Positions 9,296 to 18,328 of a DNA stretch of 64,000 nt are shown here, one piece after another (position 1 is the first letter of the stretch; the number at the start of each line of letters is the position of its first letter). Made by a program: the position numbers and the translations under genes. A model generated the notes under the pieces. The model was not told the DNA's origin, searched no databases, and worked only from the letters and a program-made list of their open reading frames with translations. The DNA is from Hormoscilla sp. GM7CHS1pb (GTDB taxonomy: Bacteria; Cyanobacteriota; Cyanobacteriia; Cyanobacteriales; Desertifilaceae), in contig JACONN010000002.1 in the NCBI GenBank assembly GCA_014323675.1, forward strand, positions 2,586,001-2,650,000, written 5' to 3'.

Positions 9296-9439
9296 TTAGT
9301 CATTGTCCCATTTTTCTCGTCCCAGCAAGTCGCCTATGCGGTCTCTGAGCAGATATTCGTTGCTCTCTAGTTCAAGCTCGACATAACTCCATTCACGAGC
9401 CGGAATGTATTTACACAGCACGTAAATAGGCTGCTGACG
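9296..9439 (-). pseudogene. DUF4327 protein, 3' fragment
   Basis: The minus strand encodes ISRQQPIYVLCKYIPAREW, then YVELELESNEYLLRDRIGDLL and a WDND end. This is the C-terminal two thirds of the small cyanobacterial DUF4327 family, whose members usually end RDRIGDL....WDND. The N-terminal part is missing and the coding sequence stops making sense close to the 3' end of the iscB element. I looked for the missing N-terminus beyond the element and did not find it. Confidence 0.75.
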
Positions 9440-9479
9440 AGAGATTCAGCATACTAAAAAACTGGTAATTTCCCGAAAA

Positions 9480-10745
9480 TCACACCCATTTATACGAATA
9501 GCCATCTCTTCTGGAGACCGGTTTTAGGTCTGTTGGCTTGACTGACTTCTGGGTTTTGTCAGATTTGGTCAACACAAAACTACCGCGACTTCTGGGAGTA
9601 ATTCTACCTATCCCATAAACTTGATGCTTGGTAATATCGCCAGTTTGCCATCCCTTGATGGGCTTTAATGGCCTGTGACTGATTGGATATCCGTACTTGT
9701 TAACAACAGCTTTTTGACGACCACCACGCCCCTTGCAAGTAATTAGTAGTGGCTGAGTAGTTGCGATTTTTAACATGGGTGTACTTTTTCCCACACAAGC
9801 TGCATCTAACCAATGAGTTTTGGATAGTCCTTGAAGAGTCCGGTTGTATTTTGTCAAACCTCCCGTGCCAGTTTCAATGGCTAATCCAGTTTCCTTAAGG
9901 CGGTTATACAATGCCCATCGGGTAGAGTTGACTGCCGCTGCATCTCTTAGGGGGGCTTTTGCTTGCGCTAGCAACCGCTTCAAAACTTCGGGCTTCTTTT
10001 TTAGAAATTGCTCTACATGCTTATCTCCTTTTTTCTGGTTGCATTTATGGCAAGCGATCGCCAAATTGCTAACTCTATCAGAGCCTCCCTTACTCTTGGG
10101 ATGAATATGTTCGATTTCTAACGGGACTTCTTTGGCACCACAGTAGGCACACTGGTGTCGCCATTTCGTCAAGATATATTCCCTCAATTCGTATCCAAAC
10201 AAGACTCCCTGCTGGTAGGAAACCCCTGATATCTCAGGGTTTCGCAGCTTTTGCATGTCAAACCTCACCAGCTCCATTGAGATGTCCGTTATCGGGCAAT
10301 ACTTCCGCAGGCGCTTGACCCAGGTCATAGCCGTTTCTACTCGATGTTGCAGGCTAGGAGCTAGCCATCCATTGGGGCGCTTCCTGTTATTGAATCTCGC
10401 TGGACGGTAGCGAGTTTTATGCTTGCGACGGTTGCGGCGAACAACACGGCGTTTTTCTAACTTTTGCCGTATCATATCCCCTCTATGGGTCAATTCTGCC
10501 GCCCATACAACTGTACCAGTCCTCTCATTAACTAGCGCAATACCAGTCACCTTAGCCCCCGGGTCTAACTTAATCCGATGAGGTTCATCGCCAGGATCTT
10601 TAACAGTTTTTCTGAGGATAATCGTAAACGGATAAGTCCTAAACACTGCCGCCTTTCCCTGCTTCAAAAGCTTTCTTGCTCTGGCCGGATGAGTTGGACT
10701 GAGCGGTTGCTTATTGGTATCTAAAACAAAAACACGATTTTGCAT
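9480..10745 (-). CDS. iscB: IscB, RNA-guided HNH endonuclease (OMEGA system)
   Basis: 421 residues, a normal length for IscB. Domains in order: an N-terminal PLMP-type segment (VFVLDTNKQPLSPTHPARAR), RuvC-I (IKLDPGAKVTGIALV), an arginine-rich bridge helix (KRRVVRRNRRKHKTRYR), RuvC-II (ITDISMELVRFD), the HNH domain (CAYCGAKEVPLEIEHIHP, then NLAIACHKCNQKKGD) and RuvC-III (KTHWLDAACVGK). The catalytic acids and histidines are all visible. IscB is the ancestor-like relative of Cas9 carried by IS200/IS605-type elements, guided by an RNA transcribed from just upstream. The gene looks intact. No tnpA is nearby, so any mobility would depend on a transposase elsewhere. Confidence 0.93.
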   Translation of the reverse strand: MQNRVFVLDTNKQPLSPTHPARARKLLKQGKAAVFRTYPFTIILRKTVKDPGDEPHRIKLDPGAKVTGIALVNERTGTVVWAAELTHRGDMIRQKLEKRRVVRRNRRKHKTRYRPARFNNRKRPNGWLAPSLQHRVETAMTWVKRLRKYCPITDISMELVRFDMQKLRNPEISGVSYQQGVLFGYELREYILTKWRHQCAYCGAKEVPLEIEHIHPKSKGGSDRVSNLAIACHKCNQKKGDKHVEQFLKKKPEVLKRLLAQAKAPLRDAAAVNSTRWALYNRLKETGLAIETGTGGLTKYNRTLQGLSKTHWLDAACVGKSTPMLKIATTQPLLITCKGRGGRQKAVVNKYGYPISHRPLKPIKGWQTGDITKHQVYGIGRITPRSRGSFVLTKSDKTQKSVKPTDLKPVSRRDGYSYKWV

Positions 10746-10905
10746 CTAAGCAACTCCCTAAAAAGGGGTAACGTTTGCCTCGGTCAAGTTAAAGGGGCTT
10801 TTGACGTCTAACTCACGCGGTCCTACAAAATCCATTCGTTCCGTTCCTTAAAGCCAGACGACAGAGCTACGAGCTGGCGCTCACCCGTAGGTGTCATGAC
10901 CCCCC
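10746..10905 (-). ncRNA. Probable omega RNA (HEARO) upstream of iscB
   Basis: The roughly 160 nt directly 5' of iscB hold no reading frame and look structured. On the minus strand they run GGTCATGACACCTACGGGTG, then AGCGCCAGCTCGTAGCT, GTCGTCTGGC and a GGTAACGTTTGCC-type region just before the ATG. IscB omega RNAs (HEARO) occupy exactly this place, with the guide at their 5' end. The guide would lie at or beyond about 10905-10925. The boundaries are estimates, and no covariance search was run. Confidence 0.6.
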
Positions 10906-10925
10906 TAACGTAGGTCCGATCCTAG

Positions 10926-11377
10926 ACCTGCATCTTGCATCTTCCTTGAGGAGATAATTCCAGGTATTGCCAGAAATTACCGGATTTTATGCAAAAGGAG
11001 GATCCGTATATAAGTCCGCATCGAAGTCCGTGTGTGTGTGTTCCAATCAATTACTATACTATACTATAGCATCTCTTCACGGTAAGTTTCAGACGTCAAT
11101 TATTTGTATATATTATATTAGTGATTAGTAAAACTTATTGATTGGCATATTCACCCTCGGGGCTGGAGGTTCCGTCTTGTCTTCAGTAGCTGTCGGGTAG
11201 CGATCGCGATGGGTTTGAGCCGGTGTGGCAGACTGTGGCTGAGATTCTTGCTGTGCCGGTGTTGAGGCAGTTTGAGTTTGGCACTGTAAGCAATTGTCAG
11301 ACATTGCATGCAATTATCAGACACATCGCCCCCGCTCGCCCCCGCTCGCCCCAACCCTAAAGGGTAGGGCTACAAGG
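10926..11377. other. Gene-free stretch upstream of the iscB element
   Basis: AT-rich with a GTGTGTGTGT tract near 11031 and a CTATACTATACTATA tract near 11053. Short frames on the minus strand at 11125-11354 are rich in Q, T and P and have no family resemblance, so I do not call a gene. Confidence 0.4.
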
Positions 11378-11736
11378 GCACCGAAAGGTTGATTCTGGCC
11401 AAGGATGGAGAACAGCTGGATCTCAAAGAAGTGGATGCGGTTTGGTATCGGTGAGTGGCGATCGCGGAATCTATTCCAATGACAATGGACATGCAACTGC
11501 GAGATGCTTCCATTCAGGAATCATGCGCTACCATTCAGGGGATGATTGCCAGTCTGAACGCATTTCACCTCGATCTGGTACATCTCATCCGCCATGCTAG
11601 CAATAAGCAGCACAAAGTGGCGCGATCGTTGGGGATCGAGACGCCGCAAACCTTGACCACCAATAATCCTCTTGCCGTGGGCGAGTTCGTGGGAGAATGC
11701 CCCCAGGGGGGCACTTTGACGAGACAGGTATCTTAA
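11378..11736 (+). pseudogene. ATP-grasp peptide ligase fragment (MvdD/graspetide type)
   Basis: One continuous frame reads LILAKDGEQLDLKEVDAVWYR, a TGA stop, then ESIPMTMDMQLRDASIQE and LGIETPQTLTTNNPL. The motifs VDAVWYRR and QLRDASIQES with a following TTNNPLAV segment are hallmarks of ATP-grasp ligases of the microviridin (MvdC/MvdD) family, which make ester and amide crosslinks in graspetides. The in-frame TGA replaces the second Arg of the WYRR motif. The end of the fragment is unrelated sequence, and the catalytic ATP-grasp core is missing. This is a decayed remnant. Confidence 0.75.
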
Positions 11737-11848
11737 TACGAAAAACTTGACTCTGTCGGCCTGGTGAATAATTCGTCAAGAACGTCTCGCTTCCCCTCTA
11801 CGAGATAGGCGGGCGGCGCCACCTATCCCTCAATATTAGGATTTTTTT

Positions 11849-11902
11849 TGGGGTACCCCTTTACTTTAAGGGGTAACAACTTATTGGGGTACCCCTTTAC
11901 TT
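11849..11902 (+). repeat. Direct repeat of TTGGGGTACCCCTTTACTT
   Basis: Two copies about 36 bp apart, each containing the palindrome GGGGTACCCC. The surrounding 11740-12104 has no supported gene. Confidence 0.75.
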
Positions 11903-12104
11903 CCAAATGTCACCCACTCCAAACCCCCTCCCATCACACCCCCAACCCAACCCTTACGACTCATAACTCGCGAAATATTCTCGCGGTACTGCTACCATTT
12001 CCGGTATGGGGTGAAAATGTCGGTATTTCCCTAAACCCCCACCCAACTCATTACGCTCCACAACCCATCATATGGCCTGTGCCCTCTCAATCCATCCAAA
12101 TAGG

Positions 12105-13174
12105 ATGGGGTCGAGCTATCCCTCGCGGGATAACCCTCCCTTACAAAACCGGACTTGTGACTTTCACCACATCCGGCTCCCGCTAGTGCTATCCCTTTAC
12201 ATGGGTTGCGTTGGTTGGGTTACCCCTTTCCGGCTAATGATGCAGGTTCCATGCATTGTCTCGTGTTCTTTTGTCCTTTCGTTGTTGTCTGGGAATGACG
12301 TTAGTGCCGGACTCCGGAGGGTTCGTGCGGGAGAAAGTACCTGTAACGTCCCTGGTTGCACTCTCTACATACGATCGGGCATCTGTGGCCCTGTACTTTT
12401 ACTTACCTGGTCTCGGTCTTCATTCAACCATATATACCTTCCGACTATGGCTCTTACTCTCAGTTCACGGCTGATTGCAGGTGACCATTACCTGGCTCTT
12501 ACTCTCCATCAATGATGTAGGCAGGTGACCATTACTAATGTCTGAGGTTCCGTATCATTTTAGGACTACTTGTTCCCTTGACTTCTAACACTGCGCCCTA
12601 TGTCTGCATATCCCATGCATTACCCTGGGCCTTGGCTTTTTAGAGCTTCCCTCCCCTATTGGCTTTCGCTTATCATCTAACTTATCCCCTGGTCGGTTAA
12701 TCGTCTAATGAGAACGGTTTTGCCGGTCCATGGATTGCTCAATAGAGGTTATAACGTTCCGTATAGTCCATATGATGCTTTTAGGCCCCTGCATTACCCC
12801 GGGAGGATTTTAGCGATACGGGATGATCAAATATGATAATCATCCGCTCCTACCATTACCTTTTGGTTCCAACGTATACAGCCTTATTTCGCTGGTTTGT
12901 ATTGACGAGGCTTATACAGATTCACTTATCGTTGACCATGAGCACCTAACAAGCGCGGCATTTCCGGCGATAGGCTGCCAGATTGCCTACATTTGAGTCC
13001 CTGCTCTCCACCGCCGGTGATGTCACTCCGCAGCAGTTGGGACCGGTGTACCTTCCGTATCCGAAGGATGGGGTTTGGACCCACAAGAACTACACAGTTC
13101 TCCGGCTAATGGTGTAGATTTGAGCTGTCACAAGTCTTTCAAGGAGGATTTGTTTACACCCGAACGTTTCGCAC
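12105..13174 (-). ncRNA. Group II intron without an ORF
   Basis: The minus strand has a 5' end GTGCGAAACG at 13174 that matches the group II start GUGYG. Near the other end lies a 34-nt domain V hairpin at about 12144-12180: GAGCCGGATG, a GAAA tetraloop, then AAGTCCGGTTTT, with the catalytic AGC triad. Domain VI follows as ATCCC-GCGA-GGGAT with an unpaired A, and then a CCCCAT end that fits the AY 3' consensus near 12105. About 900 nt of structured sequence between these ends shows no reverse transcriptase frame, so the intron cannot supply its own maturase. It lies about 50 bp downstream of the pdxA stop and therefore interrupts no gene. Confidence 0.82.
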
Positions 13175-13227
13175 CATACCCCATATACTCTTTATCGCCC
13201 TTATATACAATCGTGTCCAGTGCATCA

Positions 13228-14262
13228 TTAAATTTTGACATTTTTCTGGTATGCCAACTCAGTAGCTACTTGTAGAGCTGCTTTCATATTAGTAGCATTT
13301 GCTACTCCGTGACCTGCAATATCGAAGGCAGTCCCGTGGTCGGGAGATGTTCTCACAAACGGCAAACCAATAGATGTGTTGACTGCCCGATCGAAGGCCA
13401 GCATTTTCACTGGTATCAAACCTTGATCGTGGTACAGAGCTAAATAGGCATCGGGAACAGAAAATTTTCGGTCCGATTTTTCCGGAACGGTGCGATACCA
13501 AGCTTGAGCGGGTTTGACCCAGAGAGTATCGGGTGGCACCGGTCCTTCTATGTCTATCTGCCGGTTCTGACGCTGCCGTTCGATCCAGGGAATTAACCAA
13601 TCTTGCTCTTCGCGTCCCAACTGTCCCCGTTCGCCGCTGTGGGGGTTCAAACCAGCAATAGCAATGCGGGGACGATCGATCCCAAAATCAGAGCACAAAC
13701 AATCAACTAGCAAGTCCAGCTTACTACTCAACAAGGCCGGAGTCAAGGCGTCAGGCACCTGACGCAGAGGAATGTGGGTAGTGGCCAGCAGCACGATCGG
13801 AGTCCAGCCATTGTAGGGCGATCGGGCGACGAACAGCATAGCAAAATTCTCCACCCCCGCGCGGTCCGCCAGCAGTTCCGTTTGACCGGGATAATCATGT
13901 CCAGCGGCTTTCCAAGCTGACTTAGCGATCGGGCCCGTCACGATCGCTTGGAACTGGCCAGCCAGAGTCCGGGCGATCGCCGTCTCCAGATAGGCAAAAC
14001 TGGCCGCCCCACTAGCAGCATTTCCGAGGCCGGGAGTGATTTTCCCATCAGCAGGCAGATCTAAGAGAGCAAACTGGTCTAGTGACGCCAGAGGTTCTCC
14101 CAGATCTGCCAAGCGGTTGTAAGTCTCCTGCAACACCGAGCCCGATCCTACCACCGTCACCTGACAATTATCAGTCACCCTCGGGTCGGCCAAGGCTTTG
14201 AGAATCACCTCTGGTCCAATACCCGCCGGGTCTCCCATAGTTATAGCTAAACTAGGGCGCAT
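13228..14262 (-). CDS. pdxA: 4-hydroxythreonine-4-phosphate dehydrogenase
   Basis: 344 residues starting [19 protein letters not shown]. PdxA oxidises 4-phosphohydroxy-L-threonine with NAD to give the precursor that PdxJ condenses into pyridoxine 5'-phosphate. Family motifs visible are [28 protein letters not shown], the metal-binding region [10 protein letters not shown] and [16 protein letters not shown]. The length is standard and the frame is intact. Its promoter should be in the roughly 140 bp between this start and petM, which is divergent. Confidence 0.96.
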   Translation of the reverse strand: MRPSLAITMGDPAGIGPEVILKALADPRVTDNCQVTVVGSGSVLQETYNRLADLGEPLASLDQFALLDLPADGKITPGLGNAASGAASFAYLETAIARTLAGQFQAIVTGPIAKSAWKAAGHDYPGQTELLADRAGVENFAMLFVARSPYNGWTPIVLLATTHIPLRQVPDALTPALLSSKLDLLVDCLCSDFGIDRPRIAIAGLNPHSGERGQLGREEQDWLIPWIERQRQNRQIDIEGPVPPDTLWVKPAQAWYRTVPEKSDRKFSVPDAYLALYHDQGLIPVKMLAFDRAVNTSIGLPFVRTSPDHGTAFDIAGHGVANATNMKAALQVATELAYQKNVKI

Positions 14263-14400
14263 ACTTTCTTTTTATTCCTTACCCTGACTGTCAAACTGTT
14301 CTACAATACATCCGTAAGCCCCGCAACTGCGCCAGCACTCTCACCTAGCTGGGCAGATATCAGGCTGTCAAAACCATCATTCTAAAGGAAAAAGCAAACA

Positions 14401-14511
14401 ATGGGCGGTGAAATTTTTAATGCGGCAGTTCTCTCCTCTACCCTAATTATGGTAGGTTTAGGCTTAGGCTTTTTGTTGATCAAAATTCAGGGTCCCGAAG
14501 AAACCGAATAG
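14401..14511 (+). CDS. petM: Cytochrome b6f complex subunit VII (PetM)
   Basis: A 36-residue single-span membrane protein starting MGGEIFNAAVLSSTLIM and ending KIQGPEETE, the characteristic PetM sequence. It sits at the periphery of the thylakoid cytochrome b6f dimer. AAAGGAAAAAG lies about ten bases before the ATG as a ribosome binding site. The gene is divergent from pdxA, and its stop lies 35 bp from the end of the convergent smtB fragment. Confidence 0.95.
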   Translation: MGGEIFNAAVLSSTLIMVGLGLGFLLIKIQGPEETE

Positions 14512-14546
14512 CCCGTGATGGCGCGGTGTCTTCCGCGCCATCGCCC

Positions 14547-14758
14547 CTAAGTGTCTGGCAGTCGAACGCTGCGCGAAAAATCGAGATGGGAAAGCAGTTC
14601 CCGGTAAATATTGAGCGCGTGGCTGTCCGAGAGAGAGTAAAAAACATTCCGTCCCTGCTTGCGATAGTTAACCAGGCCCATTGAGCGCAAAACTCGCAGT
14701 TGATGGGAGACCGCCGATTCACTCATTTTAATCAATCCTGCCAAATCGCAGAGCAGCG
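14547..14758 (-). pseudogene. ArsR/SmtB-family regulator, C-terminal part, separated by an IS607 element
   Basis: The minus strand encodes LCDLAGLIKMSESAVSHQLR and SMGLVNYRKQGRNVFYSL, the winged-helix recognition helix and wing of SmtB/ArsR-type metal sensors, ending DSHALNIYRELLSHLD. The residues before LCDLA are unrelated. The missing N-terminal half, ending RELCV, is found in the same orientation at 16728-17050. The insertion therefore cut the gene within the RELCV-CDLA junction conserved in the family. Confidence 0.88.
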
Positions 14759-14967
14759 ACTTAGTGCCCAAAAACTTACGCATCTCTCATATTTGGGTTA
14801 GTTTTCAGTCCGAAATGAGAATATAGCGGTAGCCAAAAGATTCTCAATTTCCGTGTTATTGCGGTAGTGGAATGGAGTTCTGAGGCGACTATAGTAAAAA
14901 GCATAAAGCTAATTAAGCCTCCCGAGAGTAAGAAAGGAGCTATAAATAAATGCTCACAAATAACATT

Positions 14968-15519
14968 CTAGGAGTACATCAAGATGAGAGAAGATATGGG
15001 AACGAGGGGAAGGAGAAGGTAAAATATCGGAGTACCGACAGCGGAGATTCATCATTTGGGAACAGAGGTGACTGCGACAGCAAGAACTGCCAACAACTAC
15101 AACTGTTTGTTACGCAAGGGTCTCAAGTCATTCCCAACGTGACGATTTTAAGCGACAACTTGCGAGCCTGCGCGGACAATACCCAGAGACGAATAAGGTT
15201 TGAGAAACTGTCGTCCGACTCAATTTTAGACGGCGACAATAATAATCCATTCTGGAACTCCTTGTCAAGCAGGATATCCAGCGGCTTGTCGTTGCCCACC
15301 ACTCCAGAGGAAGGAAATTGTAATTTGAACTGGTTGAGTAGTTATGCCAATACAATACAATCTAACTCGTGGTTCTCAACTCGCAGCAACTGGGCCCAGA
15401 ACAAAAGCTTGTACAAGATCTGCTGTCCATCGGAGGTGGCTTCAGTTATCGGCTGTACGGTAAACGAAAATACGTCATCGAAGAAATCCACTCGTTACGG
15501 GAAAAATCAGTTTAAGCGT
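14968..15519 (+). pseudogene. tnpA: IS607 serine recombinase TnpA, decayed
   Basis: In one frame, from 15099, the translation reads TTVCYARVSSHSQRDDFKRQ and LASLRGQYPETNKV. This is the N-terminal catalytic motif of serine recombinases, with the nucleophile in YARVSS at about 15123. Several in-frame stops follow, but FELVE, then GPEQKLVQDLL and RLYGKRKYVIEEIHSLR remain readable to a stop at about 15519. A MerR-like start (WERxGK) may lie near 14990. This protein cannot be functional. Confidence 0.8.
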
Positions 15520-15528
15520 AGCCAGAAC

Positions 15529-16703
15529 ATGACGCCGAACAGCGTTCTCAAAATCCCGCTATTTCCCGAGCCGGGTTTACATGCTATTTGGAAAAAATGG
15601 CTGGCTGCCTACCGCTGGGTTTACAACCAATGCGTTGAGTTTTACAACAACAATCGCTCTTTATCGGATAGACAGTCTTTAGACCAGTACATACAGCAGT
15701 TGCAAACGAACCCAAAAAACTCGTGGACAGCTTAGGAAATACCAGGCAAGAAGCTGTTTGTGAGGCTACCTCTGCTTGTCGTCAATCCCGCAAAGCCAAC
15801 GCCGGCAAGTGTTACCTGCGATTTCGCTCTTGCAGAAATAAGTCCCAAGCCATTCAGTTCAAAAATTCGGCTTATAAAAATGGAACTTGGTTTTGCTCAA
15901 AAATTGGCAAGCTAAATTTCACAGTCGCTAAAGGCTACGAACTGCCTAGAAACTGTGTTTACGGTACAGAGCTAATTTACCAGCGGGGACAGTGGTTCGC
16001 TTGTTTTCCACAATCCGTTCGGGAGGTGAAAACAGATTCCGAGCGGGTAATAGCGCTTGATCCTGGAAATCGCACTTTTCTGACTGGTTACGACGGTGAG
16101 AATATCCTAGAAATTGGCAAGGGAGATATCGGGCGGCTAACCAGGCTCTGCCTGCACCTTGACAAGTTGATTGGGAAAAAAATGAAAGCCGCCAGCAAAA
16201 CCAACAAGCGGTTGCGGTACAAATTGAACAAAGCAATAGAGCGGTTGCGTTTTAAGATTAGATCGCTAGTGGATGACCTGCACCGTCAAGCTGCGAGTCT
16301 GCTTGTCAACAGTTACAAGTTGATATTTTTACCTACTTACCAAACTTCGCAAATGGTCGTCAAAGCCAACCGCAAGATTAATCGCAAGTCGGTTAGAAAT
16401 ATGTTGACTTGGGCTATGGGCAGATTTGCCTCTCATCTGGAGCAGGCGGCAAAAAGAAAAGGGGTGCTGGTTGTTCGTTGCAATGAAGCATACACTAGCA
16501 AAACTTGCCCCAAATGCGGTCACGTCCACAAGAAACTTGGCGGCTCCAAAGTTCACTTTTGCCCGGCTTGCGGTCATAAAGCACCGCGAGATTGGGTAGG
16601 CGCTCTCAACATAATGCTGAGAGCTTTGCAGGCTGTAGCCTTCAGCGTTAAAGATGGTGTAATCTCCATTTCTGATGCTGATGTTGTAGTTGCTCAAGGC
16701 TGA
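15529..16703 (+). pseudogene. tnpB: TnpB-like RNA-guided nuclease (OrfB), one frameshift
   Basis: Reading from ATG 15529 gives the TnpB N-terminus (KIPLFPEPGLHAIWKKWLAA, YRWVYNQCVEFY). At the AAAAAA run near 15715 the frame moves to VDSLGNTRQEAVCEA. The rest includes RuvC motifs (IALDPGNRTFLTGYD, the helix before LTWAMGRFA) and a zinc finger (CPKCGHVHKKLG, CPACGH) followed by the last acid in RDWVGALNIMLRAL. Joined length is about 391 residues, normal for TnpB. TnpB nucleases are guided by an RNA from the element's right end, which here would overlap 16600-16727. Confidence 0.88.
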
Positions 16704-16727
16704 TATTAGCTTTGTGAGACTTAAATG

Positions 16728-17050
16728 CAGCACACAGAGTTCCCGTATTGCCAACACCGATAGAATGCGCAAACGGTTGGCATCTCCCATCTTGCTGAAA
16801 AACTCAGCCATCCGCTGGGCTTTTTCCACGGGCAGCAGCAGGGAGTGTAGCTGGCGGACGTTCGCGAGATCCACCGGATGCTGCACCTCACAGTTAGGAG
16901 CCTCACCACCTGACGACGCGATTTTTCGGTCGTTTCCGGGAGCACCCACCCTGTTGTGTCGCATCCAGCGCACAACATGGGTGGGTGCTCCGGAAACGAA
17001 AGTCCGCGGACCGATCGGCACTGTCGATACTTAATTACTTCCTCGGACAT
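16728..17050 (-). pseudogene. ArsR/SmtB-family regulator, N-terminal part
   Basis: The minus strand encodes CEVQHPVDLANVRQLHSLLL, KAQRMAEFFSKMGDANRLRI and LSVLAIRELCV, the N-terminal helices of an SmtB/ZiaR-type repressor. A likely start, MSEEVIKYRQ, lies at 17050 but in another frame, and a perfect-looking palindrome (16934-17001) sits between the two. The N-terminus therefore seems to have been hit by a second insertion. Intact relatives sense zinc, arsenic or other metals and repress efflux or metallothionein genes. Confidence 0.8.
16934..17001. repeat. 68-bp palindrome with CACCCACC arms
   Basis: TTTCCGGGAGCACCCACC and GGTGGGTGCTCCGGAAA form the outer arms, with TGTTGTG and CACAACA inside. 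Close relatives lie in 60370-60480. It sits inside the coding start of the smtB-like gene, which suggests that it moves. Confidence 0.8.
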
Positions 17051-17170
17051 AATTTAATCGCTAGTTATATTTTGATAAACTACAGATATGATATTAATTA
17101 TCGCAGCATACTGTATATAGGGCATTAAGCATTGCTCAGAGAAAAGATGCGCAGCTAAAGGAAATTAGGG

Positions 17171-17196
17171 CCTAGGGGCAGTAGCTTGTCGCTGCC
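17171..17196. terminator. Stem-loop TAGGGGCAG...CTGCCCTA
   Basis: A nine-base stem with a TAGCTTGTCG loop, about 125 bp upstream of the ycf39-like start. It has no clear T tract. It could be a weak terminator or a copy of a repeat. Confidence 0.35.
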
Positions 17197-17319
17197 CTAT
17201 GATTATCTTGACATCTTTATACTGCTGGTGGCAAGCAGGCCCCTGGAGATTTCCCACCGTAATGTAAAAATTTATGATAAAATATTATCAAAAGTTAACG
17301 ATTTGTAATAAATTACCTC

Positions 17320-18298
17320 ATGAGCTTATTGGTTGTAGGTGCCACTGGAACCTTAGGAAGACAGGTGACTCGTAGGGCCCTAGAGGAGGGCTATCAAGTC
17401 CACTGTCTAGTGCGGAGTCCCCGGAAGGCAGCATTTTTGAAAGAATGGGGAGCAGAACTGGTCCAGGGGAACTTGTGCGACCCCAAAAGTCTACCTCCGG
17501 CCTTGGAAGAGATTACGGCTGTGATTGATGCAGCTACGGCCCGACCGACAGATTCCCTGAGCGTGAAACAAGTAGACTGGGAAGGAAAGGTGGCGCTAAT
17601 TCAAGCAGCCAAAGCAGCGGGGGTGGACCGGTTTATATTTTTCTCGATTCTGGACGCCGAAAAGTATCGACAGGTACCATTAATGGAGATTAAACGGTGT
17701 ACGGAAATATTGTTGGCACAATCAGGTCTGAATTACACGGTGCTGCGGCTGGCAGGCTTTATGCAAGGCTTGGTCAGTCAATACGCTATCCCCATCCTGG
17801 AGAATCAGACAGTTTGGGTAACCGGTGAGGCTTCGCCAATTGCCTTTATGGATGCGATCGACATCGCTAAGTTCGCAGTACAGGCCCTTACGGTTCCAGA
17901 AACGGCAGGCAAAACATTCCCAGTTGTAGGTCCCCAGGCGATGAGCGGGTATGAGATCGTCCATTTATGCGAAAAACTGAGCGATCGGGAGGCAAAGATA
18001 GCGCGGATGCCCCTTTCATTCTTGCGTGTGATGCGCCAAATGGCCCGGTTTTTCCAGTGGACGTGGAATGTGGCTGACCGATTGGCCCTTTGCTGAGGTG
18101 CTCTGTTCTGGTAAACCCCTGACAGCTCCTATGGAAGAAGTATACAGCACCTTTAAGCTAGACTCGTCGGAAACGACAACCATCGAATCCTATATGCAAG
18201 AATACTTCAGCCGCATTTTGCAGAAACTGAAGGAATTAGATTACCAGCGCCAGAAAAACAAAAAGCAAAAAAAGACGCCGTTAAAATCTCGTTTTTAG
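17320..18298 (+). pseudogene. ycf39: Ycf39-like SDR/NmrA-family protein, one frameshift
   Basis: MSLLVVGATGTLGRQVTRRA is an NAD(P)-binding Rossmann motif of the atypical SDR/NmrA class. The sequence tracks cyanobacterial Ycf39 closely (YQVHCLVRSPRKAAFLKEWG, RFIFFSILDAEKY). Ycf39 helps deliver chlorophyll to newly made D1 during photosystem II assembly. The first frame stops at 18096. One extra C in a CCC run near 18080 moves the rest into the frame reading FAEVLCSGKPLTAPMEEVY and ending 18298. The joined length of about 325 residues is right for the family. I suspect a base-calling error rather than loss of the gene. Confidence 0.82.
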
Positions 18299-18328
18299 TC
18301 AGATTTAACCCAAGGAGTAGTAGGTAGC

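Larger units (their letters stand above)
14759..16727 (+). mobile_element. IS607-type element inserted in the smtB-like gene
   Basis: A unit of about 2 kb between the two halves of one ArsR/SmtB gene. It contains, in order, a decayed serine recombinase (tnpA) and an OrfB/TnpB gene on the plus strand, which is the IS607 arrangement. The boundaries are deduced from where regulator coding resumes and are good to within about 15 bp. IS607 elements make no long terminal repeats, and none are seen. Confidence 0.8.

Noticed and set aside
11125..11354. Minus-strand Q/P/T-rich frames
   Set aside because: Low-complexity composition, no ribosome binding site, and no recognised family.
12072..12515. Open frames on the plus strand inside the intron region
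   Set aside because: They run antisense to a structured group II intron and have no family resemblance.
14950..15528. N-terminal 190 residues of the long frame before TnpB
   Set aside because: The tnpA relic lies in another frame here, and TnpB begins at 15529.
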